Below are positions 58,716 through 64,000 of a DNA stretch of 64,000 nt, piece by piece. How positions within the stretch are numbered: position 1 is the first letter of the stretch; each line of letters opens with the position of its first letter. Source of the DNA: Thiohalocapsa sp963704155 (lineage in GTDB: Bacteria > Pseudomonadota > Gammaproteobacteria > Chromatiales > Chromatiaceae). The notes under the pieces were generated by a model that did not search any database, had not been told where the DNA came from, and saw only the letters and a program-made list of their open reading frames with translations. The stretch spans positions 1-64,000 of the forward strand of contig CAVPHF010000019.1 of NCBI GenBank assembly GCA_963704155.1, given 5' to 3'. The translations under genes were made by a program, and so were the position numbers.

Positions 58716-59455
58716 CCAGCGCGCGAGACCCCAGAGCGAGCGTGACTCAGAAACCAAAACAATCCTTGTCCGGGAGGTCGCACGAGGCCAAGTCCTCCGC
58801 TGTGCCCGGTCAGCAGGGTCCAGCAACCGGGATACTGTTCGTGGTCTCGGCGCCGTCCGGCGCCGGAAAGACCAGTCTGGTGCGGGAGCTGCTGCTGGTC
58901 GACGCCGCGCTGCGGCTGTCCGTCTCTTATACGACGCGGCCGCCCCGTCCGGGCGAGGTTGACGGCGAGCATTATCACTTTGTCGATGCCAGTACCTTCG
59001 ATGCGATGGTCGCGGAGGGTGCCTTCCTGGAGTATGCACGGGTCTTCGACAATGCCTACGGCACCGCCGAGCCGGCGCTGCGCGCGGTGCTCGGATGCGG
59101 CGAGGATCTGCTGCTCGAAATCGACTGGCAGGGGGCTCGCCAGGTACGCGAGCGTTTTCCGAATGCCGTCAGCGTCTTCGTCATGCCGCCGTCGCTTGCA
59201 GCCCTCGAGCAGCGTCTACGCGGACGTGGACAAGACAGCGACGATGTTATCGCCGGGCGCATGGCACGCGCCCGAGACGAACTCGCGCACTACGGCGAGT
59301 ACGACTACTTGGTCGTCAACGACGACTTCGACACCGCGTTGTCGGAGCTGCGTGCCATCGTCGTGGCCGAGCGGTTGCGCAGGCCGCGACAGGTCCGGTG
59401 CCTGCAAGCGGAGCTGGAAGAGATGTTGGACGAGACGGCGTCCGAGCAGTCGTGA
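58712..59455 (+). CDS. gmk: Guanylate kinase
   Basis: About 247 residues. After a 40-residue polar lead it has GILFVVSAPSGAGKTSLVRE (P-loop), VSYTTRPPRPGEVDGEHYHF, FLEYARVFDNAYGTAEPALR and LLLEIDWQGARQVRERFPNA, the GMP-binding and lid regions. Bacterial Gmk is about 205 residues, so the N-terminal polar extension may be real or may indicate a later start; the ATG at 58712 overlaps the yicC stop and was kept. It phosphorylates GMP to GDP. rpoZ follows after about 290 bases, then spoT, linking nucleotide and stringent metabolism. Confidence 0.93.
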   Translation: MTSARDPRASVTQKPKQSLSGRSHEAKSSAVPGQQGPATGILFVVSAPSGAGKTSLVRELLLVDAALRLSVSYTTRPPRPGEVDGEHYHFVDASTFDAMVAEGAFLEYARVFDNAYGTAEPALRAVLGCGEDLLLEIDWQGARQVRERFPNAVSVFVMPPSLAALEQRLRGRGQDSDDVIAGRMARARDELAHYGEYDYLVVNDDFDTALSELRAIVVAERLRRPRQVRCLQAELEEMLDETASEQS

Positions 59456-59742
59456 GATTGCACGTCACTCAACTTCCACAGAAGGTTGCACTACGCCAGC
59501 CGCGCCGCCATGCTTCTGGGTAAGCACCTGTTACCGCTTGCGGAAGTCCGTGTCTGCAAGGCGATTTTCTGTTAGCGTATCAGGATAGGTTTCCGATGCG
59601 TCGGCGAACGTTGCCTTCCCGTTGCCCTGTCTGAAGCCGCCTGCCTCGAAGATCGCTTTGTTCAGCTGGCCCGGCAGGGTAACGTGCCCTATTCTGTCGA
59701 ATCGGCCGAATCGCTGATTTGACTGCTTTTTTGGAGATTTTG

Positions 59743-60072
59743 ATGGCCCGTATTACTGTCGAGGATTGCCTCGACCACGTGGACAACCGTTTCGATCTGG
59801 TGCTCGTGGGCAGCAAACGCGCTCGCCAACTGGCCCATGGCGTCGAGCCGCTGCTGCCGTGGGAAAACGACAAGCCCACCGTCATGGCGCTGCGCGAGAT
59901 CGCGGCCGGCCTGGTGAAACCAGAGACCCTGGCCGAAGCCGATCGCGCCTTCGACGCGGAGGACGCGGCCGAGGCGCTGGAGAGGGCATTGGCCGAAGAA
60001 CTCGGTATACGCGATCCCGACGAGGAAGAGGCCAAGGCAGTCTCCAAGCCGAACAACGCGGATTCTCCGTGA
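59743..60072 (+). CDS. rpoZ: RNA polymerase omega subunit
   Basis: 109 residues. MARITVEDCLDHVDNRFDLV, then LVGSKRARQLAHGVEPLLPW, ENDKPTVMALREIAAGLV and an acidic C-terminal tail match omega, which helps assemble RNA polymerase and forms part of the ppGpp site. The ATG at 59743 is chosen because GGAG lies eight bases upstream; the frame from 59719 is longer but lacks this. It is followed by spoT with 21 bases between, the standard pairing. Confidence 0.95.
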   Translation: MARITVEDCLDHVDNRFDLVLVGSKRARQLAHGVEPLLPWENDKPTVMALREIAAGLVKPETLAEADRAFDAEDAAEALERALAEELGIRDPDEEEAKAVSKPNNADSP

Positions 60073-60093
60073 TCCAGATCCTCTGCTAAGCCT

Positions 60094-62301
60094 ATGACTG
60101 CCGCCGCCACTGCCATCGGCTACAGCGAACTCGCCGAAGACGAGCGCGCGACGCCGACGCCGGGGCCACGCTTCCTGATCAGCGATCTCTGCGCCTACCT
60201 CGACGATTATCTGCCGCCAGAGCAGGTAAGCGAGGTCTACCGCGCCTACCTCCTCAGCGCCGAGGCCCACCACGGTCAGCAGCGCCGCACCGGCGAGCCG
60301 TACATCTACCATCCGGTGGCGGTGGCGCGCATCCTCGCCGAGATGCGGATGGATCACAAATGTCTGATGGCGGCCATCCTGCACGATGTGCTGGAAGACA
60401 CCGTTGTGCACAAGGAGGAATTGGCTCGCTATTTCGATGACGAGATCGCCGAGCTGGTCGACGGCGTCAGCAAGCTGACGCAGATCGACTTCAAGTCCCG
60501 CGCCGAGGCCCAGGCGGCGAGCTTCCGCAAGATGATGCTGGCGATGACGCGTGACATTCGCGTCATCCTCATCAAGCTCGCGGATCGCCTGCACAACATG
60601 CGCACGCTCGGCGTCATGGCACCGGAGAAGCGTCGCCGCATCTCGCGCGAGACGCTGGAGATTTATGCCCCGATCGCCAACCGGCTCGGCATCAATAGTC
60701 TGCGACTGGACCTGGAAGACCTCGGCTTCCGGCATCACTGGCCCTGGCGCTACCATGTGCTCGAGCATGCCGTTTGCCGCGCCCGCCAAAATCAGCATGA
60801 GCTGGTCGCGAATGTCGAGACCGCCGTGCGCCTGCGGCTGCAACAGGAGAATATCGACGCCGAGGTCTTCGGCCGTGAGAAGCACCTCTACAGCGTCTAT
60901 CGGAAAATGCAGGAGAAGTCGCGCGCGTTTGGCGACCTAGTGGACGTGTTCGCATTTCGTGTGGTGGTCGATCGAGTCGACACCTGCTACCGCGTCTTAG
61001 GGCAAGTGCACAATCTGTACAAGCCGGTGCCGGGCCGATTCAAGGACTACATCGCCATCCCCAAGTCCAACGGCTACCAGTCGCTGCATACGGTGTTGTT
61101 CGGGCCGCAGGGAACACCCATCGAGATCCAGATCCGGACCAAAGAGATGCATCGCATCGCCGATGCCGGGATTGCCGCCCATTGGCTCTACAAGGGCGGG
61201 GTCGAAGGCGGCAGCAGTGCCAAGCCGCTCGCCGATGATTGGCTGCAGAATCTGCTTGAGATGCAGCGCGATTCCGGAGATTCCCAGGAGTTTCTCGAAC
61301 ACGTCAAGGTCGACCTCTTTCCGGATGACGTCTACGTCTTCACGCCCAAGGGCACCATCATGGTCTTGCCCGAGGGGGCAACGGTCGTCGACTTCGCCTA
61401 TGCCATCCATTCGGATGTCGGCAACACCTGTGTCGCGGCACGCATCGATCGCCGCCTGGCGCCGCTGAAAACGGCGCTGCGCAGTGGTCAAACGGTCGAG
61501 ATCATCAACGCACCGGGTGCCAAACCGAACGCCGCCTGGCTCAACTTCGTCGTCACGGGTAAGGCGCGCGCCAGCATCCGCGGCTATTTGAAGAACCTCC
61601 AGCGCCAGGAGGCCGAAGCGCTCGGGCTGCGGATGCTGAACGCTGAACTCGCTGGTCTCGGCCTGGATCTGGAGCGCGTCGGCGAGGCCGCGATCCTCGA
61701 CTATGCCCGGCATGTCGGGCTGGATGACGCCGAGACACTGTTCGCCGAGATCGGCCTCGGCAATCGGCTGCCGCTGCTGGTGGCGCGCCGTCTACTGGGC
61801 ACTGATGCCGGCGAACAGGCAGCCGAGCCCGATTCGGAGTCCGAGGCCGGCAGTCATCGCCGTTTGGCGATTCGCGGCACCGAGGGCATGGTGGTCGCCT
61901 TCGCGCGCTGCTGCCGCCCCATCCCTGGCGATGCGATCACCGGTCTGTTCAGTCCGGGCAAGGGCATCGTCGTGCATCGCTCCGAGTGCCGCAACCTAGG
62001 CGACTTCCAGTCGAGGCGCGACAAGTGGCTCGAGGTCGAATGGGCCGAGGACCCGAAGGCCGAATTCGCCACCGAGGTTCGGGTCGAGGTCGGCAACCGA
62101 CGCGGCGCCCTGGCCACCATTGCCGCCGCCATCGCCGAGCAGGGATCGAACATCGAGAATGTGCAGTCGCGCGAAAAGGACGGCATGACCTCGACGCTCG
62201 ATTTCACCATCAACGTCAAGAGCCGAAGACACCTTGCGCTCATCATGCGCCGGCTGCGCCAAATTCCGGTGGTCATGCGCATCGCGCGGCTGTCTCGCTG
62301 A
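60094..62301 (+). CDS. spoT: Bifunctional (p)ppGpp synthetase/hydrolase
   Basis: 735 residues, RelA/SpoT family. The hydrolase HD region has YIYHPVAVARILAEM (His 73) and AAILHDVLEDT (His 97-Asp 98), which RelA lacks. The synthetase domain has EKHLYSVYRKMQEKSRAFGD and PGRFKDYIAIPKSNGYQSLH. Then TGS (VYVFTPKGTIMVLPEGATVV), helical, zinc-finger-like and C-terminal ACT (VEVGNRRGALATIAAAIAEQ) domains. Both catalytic halves look intact, so it should make and remove the stringent alarmone in the cytoplasm. It sits after rpoZ, the classical gammaproteobacterial spoT place. The start at the ATG 60094 adds a short unconserved lead. Confidence 0.95.
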   Translation: MTAAATAIGYSELAEDERATPTPGPRFLISDLCAYLDDYLPPEQVSEVYRAYLLSAEAHHGQQRRTGEPYIYHPVAVARILAEMRMDHKCLMAAILHDVLEDTVVHKEELARYFDDEIAELVDGVSKLTQIDFKSRAEAQAASFRKMMLAMTRDIRVILIKLADRLHNMRTLGVMAPEKRRRISRETLEIYAPIANRLGINSLRLDLEDLGFRHHWPWRYHVLEHAVCRARQNQHELVANVETAVRLRLQQENIDAEVFGREKHLYSVYRKMQEKSRAFGDLVDVFAFRVVVDRVDTCYRVLGQVHNLYKPVPGRFKDYIAIPKSNGYQSLHTVLFGPQGTPIEIQIRTKEMHRIADAGIAAHWLYKGGVEGGSSAKPLADDWLQNLLEMQRDSGDSQEFLEHVKVDLFPDDVYVFTPKGTIMVLPEGATVVDFAYAIHSDVGNTCVAARIDRRLAPLKTALRSGQTVEIINAPGAKPNAAWLNFVVTGKARASIRGYLKNLQRQEAEALGLRMLNAELAGLGLDLERVGEAAILDYARHVGLDDAETLFAEIGLGNRLPLLVARRLLGTDAGEQAAEPDSESEAGSHRRLAIRGTEGMVVAFARCCRPIPGDAITGLFSPGKGIVVHRSECRNLGDFQSRRDKWLEVEWAEDPKAEFATEVRVEVGNRRGALATIAAAIAEQGSNIENVQSREKDGMTSTLDFTINVKSRRHLALIMRRLRQIPVVMRIARLSR

Positions 62302-62652
62302 GTCGTCGCCGGCCGGCGGAGGATTGCTGACGAAGGCTCAGCCGCTTCGTCCAAGGGGCCGGATCATCAGCTTGCACCACTTGATGGCGCCGCCGGGGAT
62401 GCCTCCGGCGCCTAGCGCGTACTGCAGTGAAAATGGGGCTTCCTTAACCGGCGAATATGGCGAGCCCCATCGAACCGGCAGCTCTGTGGGCGACGGGTTC
62501 CGTCAGATGACATCGTGCGCAGAGAACTTGATGCGCAGCATGGTGGCGGGGCGGGATCAGCCAAGGGACTTCGATCATAGACCTGACCCTGCGCGCGCTG
62601 CTGACCCTGCGCGCGGGTTGCTTCCACGCAATGCACGCCCACTTCCCGACAC
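62302..62652. other. Gene-free stretch after spoT with a short direct repeat
   Basis: About 350 bases. CTGACCCTGCGCGCG occurs twice, 18 bases apart (62583 and 62601). No convincing gene, terminator or RNA was seen. The spoT transcript should end here; a CGCCGGCCGGCG palindrome near 62308-62320 has no T-run. Confidence 0.4.
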
Positions 62653-63189
62653 ATGATGAAGAATGCTCGATTGGTCTTGCGCAGTCTGCTGCCGGGCAGC
62701 TTCGGCAAGCGCCGCCAACCGCCCGTGACCGTGGCGCAGGTCGACCTCGGTCGTTTGTTGGGGACTTGGTTCGAAGTGGCAAGGCTGCCCAATCTCGAGG
62801 CAGACGGCCCTGGGCAGTGCAGTCTGGACGTCACCGCCACCTACGCGAAACGCCCCGACGGCCGGCTCACCGTCCGAACTGTCGCCTACAACGCAAAGGC
62901 GGGGATGCGGCGCACCGAGGTGAACGGCATGGTCCATCCCGCCGACCCGAGCGGCTCGAAGCTGATCTTGAAATTCTTCAAGCTCATTCGGGGTAATCTA
63001 TGGGTCATTGGCCTGGACCCCGAGTACCGATGGGCGCTGATGGGCACGCCAAGCCGAAGGCGGCTTTGGCTGATCGCCCGTGCCCCGCGCATCGAGCCCG
63101 ACGATTATGATCGAGCCATGGCAATCGCTTCGGCGCAGGGGTACGACGCGGCGCGAGTCAGACTCACCCAGCAAGGGATCGCGGCATGA
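62653..63189 (+). CDS. Lipocalin-family protein (Blc-like), no export signal
   Basis: 178 residues. RLLGTWFEVARLPNLEADGP is the lipocalin GxW motif (GTWFEVARLPN), followed by CSLDVTATYAKRPDGRLTV. LWVIGLDPEYRWALMGTPSR and RRLWLIARAPRIEPDDYDRA match the second and third lipocalin blocks of bacterial Blc. Blc is an outer-membrane lipoprotein that carries lipids, but I see no lipobox or signal peptide here; the N-terminus is a basic amphipathic lead. It may be cytoplasmic, or the start may be misassigned. It is solitary after spoT. Confidence 0.8.
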   Translation: MMKNARLVLRSLLPGSFGKRRQPPVTVAQVDLGRLLGTWFEVARLPNLEADGPGQCSLDVTATYAKRPDGRLTVRTVAYNAKAGMRRTEVNGMVHPADPSGSKLILKFFKLIRGNLWVIGLDPEYRWALMGTPSRRRLWLIARAPRIEPDDYDRAMAIASAQGYDAARVRLTQQGIAA

Positions 63190-63623
63190 ATTGCAGCCGC
63201 CAGTAGGCTGGTTTCCCCAGCCAAACGTCCAGCCTTGCGCGTCGACGCGATGACGAGCGAGGGAGGCAAAGTGCGCCCATAGGTGCCGCTTTGGAGTGCC
63301 GCGAAGCGCAGGAGCCTTAGAGCTGCTTGGCTTCCGAGTCGTTACTTGCGATACCTTCTGCGGTTTTCAGATGTTTCTGCGGCGTTCGGCGACGCACCGG
63401 AGCCGCCTCCAGCGCGGTTGCCATCCTCGCGCGCCCCTCGTCTACGGGCTCCTCGTTCCCAAGCCGTGCAGTGCCCAGGGTAACGGCGAACCCCGCGAGG
63501 ATGAGCGCGGCGCTGCCGCCGAAATACACGGACGGCAATTTAATTTCAGCGGCAAAGGCGGCAAAGGCGGCAAAGGCGGCACAGAGCCCGGACCGGTGCG
63601 GGTTGCGCGAGGGATCATCGCCC
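63190..63623. other. Gene-free stretch before the PIN gene
   Basis: About 430 bases, including the GGCAAAGGC tandem repeat. A minus-strand frame (63317-63538) starts with a possible hydrophobic segment but lacks a convincing ribosome site; I did not call it. Confidence 0.4.
63551..63577 (+). repeat. Tandem GGCAAAGGC repeat (three copies)
   Basis: Three exact nine-base units GGCAAAGGC, followed by a partial GGCA. A frame through it would give Gly-Lys-Gly repeats, but no gene is called. Such runs vary by slippage. Confidence 0.75.
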
Positions 63624-64000
63624 TCAATCGAGGATTCGCTCGATCAGGGACCGCGGGGAATGGATGGTAACGCCGCCGAATGTCCTACCGTAGCCGACGC
63701 CGCAGTGCGTACGATCACCCGTCACGAGTGCGTTGCAATCAAGCCGGGTCGCCGCCGCGAGCACCGGGCGGTCCTTGTCCGGCAGCCAGTCGAGCAGCGC
63801 CTCGGGCACGCCGCCATGCGCAGATGGCGCAACACGTACCTGTTCCGTCAGCGCTTCGAGCACATCCAGGGCATCGTGGCCCTTCGCCGCAAGGTTGCGC
63901 CGAGCTTCCGCCAAAACGTAGGCGTCCGCCACGCACTCGTGCCCACCCTCAAGGAGCAGACGCAGCATGTGCCGCACTGCACCGTCGGACTTAGCGGTCG
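63624..64000 (-). CDS. PIN-domain ribonuclease (toxin-like), 5' end beyond the window
   Basis: At least 125 residues read inward from the right edge. The frame is still open at 64000 and continues upstream of the first internal ATG (63977), where SDGAVRHMLRLLLEGG matches the start region of PIN nucleases. PIN features are the acidic VADAYVLAEARRNLAAKGHD (helix Glu), DWLPDKDRPVLAAATRLDCN and LVTGDRTHCGVG (third acidic site). PIN nucleases cleave RNA and many are VapC toxins with an adjacent antitoxin, which would lie outside the window. No antitoxin is visible on the left. Confidence 0.75.
   Translation of the reverse strand, partial: TAKSDGAVRHMLRLLLEGGHECVADAYVLAEARRNLAAKGHDALDVLEALTEQVRVAPSAHGGVPEALLDWLPDKDRPVLAAATRLDCNALVTGDRTHCGVGYGRTFGGVTIHSPRSLIERILD

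Noticed and set aside
63317..63538. Minus-strand frame with a possible hydrophobic N-terminus
   Set aside because: No ribosome site, no domain and a charged low-complexity tail. It was left uncalled.

Overview
The window is GC-rich chromosomal DNA from a gammaproteobacterium. Three conserved gene neighbourhoods support this: rplU-rpmA-obgE divergent from ispB; coaBC-dut-algC-argB with pyrE nearby; and rph / yicC-gmk-rpoZ-spoT. The mix, with a carbamoyltransferase-bearing surface-polysaccharide locus, fits a Chromatiales-type organism such as a purple sulfur bacterium or relative. That placement is inference; no photosynthesis or sulfur-oxidation gene is visible.

Region 1 (1-8.5 kb) is loose and partly decayed. 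It holds a frameshifted GNAT acetyltransferase, a VOC-fold protein, a ketopantoate-reductase-family protein, an AT-richer orphan gene, two small membrane-associated proteins, a lone TAXI-type solute-binding protein, an IS91-like transposase scrap, an OprB-type porin and a broken ParDE-like toxin-antitoxin pair. Many gaps carry no gene.

Region 2 (8.5-27.6 kb) is a cell-surface glycan locus. A tight leftward operon (carbamoyltransferase, SxtJ-like protein, 50-residue DUF5989-like protein, PAP2 phosphatase, lipoprotein, GT39-type transferase) diverges from an SGNH/GDSL protein. Then come six sugar transferases (five GT4-like, one GT9), a methyltransferase, an O-antigen-ligase-like protein, a second GT39-type membrane transferase and the Kdo transferase WaaA. 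Together they suggest assembly and decoration (carbamoyl, methyl, possibly acyl or phosphate editing) of lipopolysaccharide.

Region 3 (27.6-41 kb) is housekeeping: a rhodanese, a PCMT-like methyltransferase, proB, obgE, rpmA, rplU, ispB, a tRNA-Pro(CGG), the glycogen/trehalose pair glgX-treZ, a tRNA cluster Pro(TGG)-Arg(TCT)-His(GTG)-Lys(CTT) with a promoter before it and a terminator after it, and a tandem universal stress protein.

Region 4 (41-44 kb) is one 1000-residue gene, the most unusual in the window. It fuses both subunits of an NfnAB/SudAB-type flavin-iron-sulfur NAD(P)H:ferredoxin oxidoreductase to a rubredoxin-like zinc ribbon and a complete ferritin-like di-iron (rubrerythrin-type) domain.

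Region 5 (44.3-64 kb) holds radC, coaBC-dut-algC-argB, a DUF4124 protein, pyrE, a SafE-type membrane protein, yggS-proC-yggT, rdgB, rph, a Ser/Thr kinase, yicC-gmk, rpoZ, spoT, a lipocalin and the 3' part of a PIN-domain gene cut by the right edge. No rRNA, CRISPR array, prophage or intact insertion sequence was seen. All functional calls are by eye from motifs; no database search was run.
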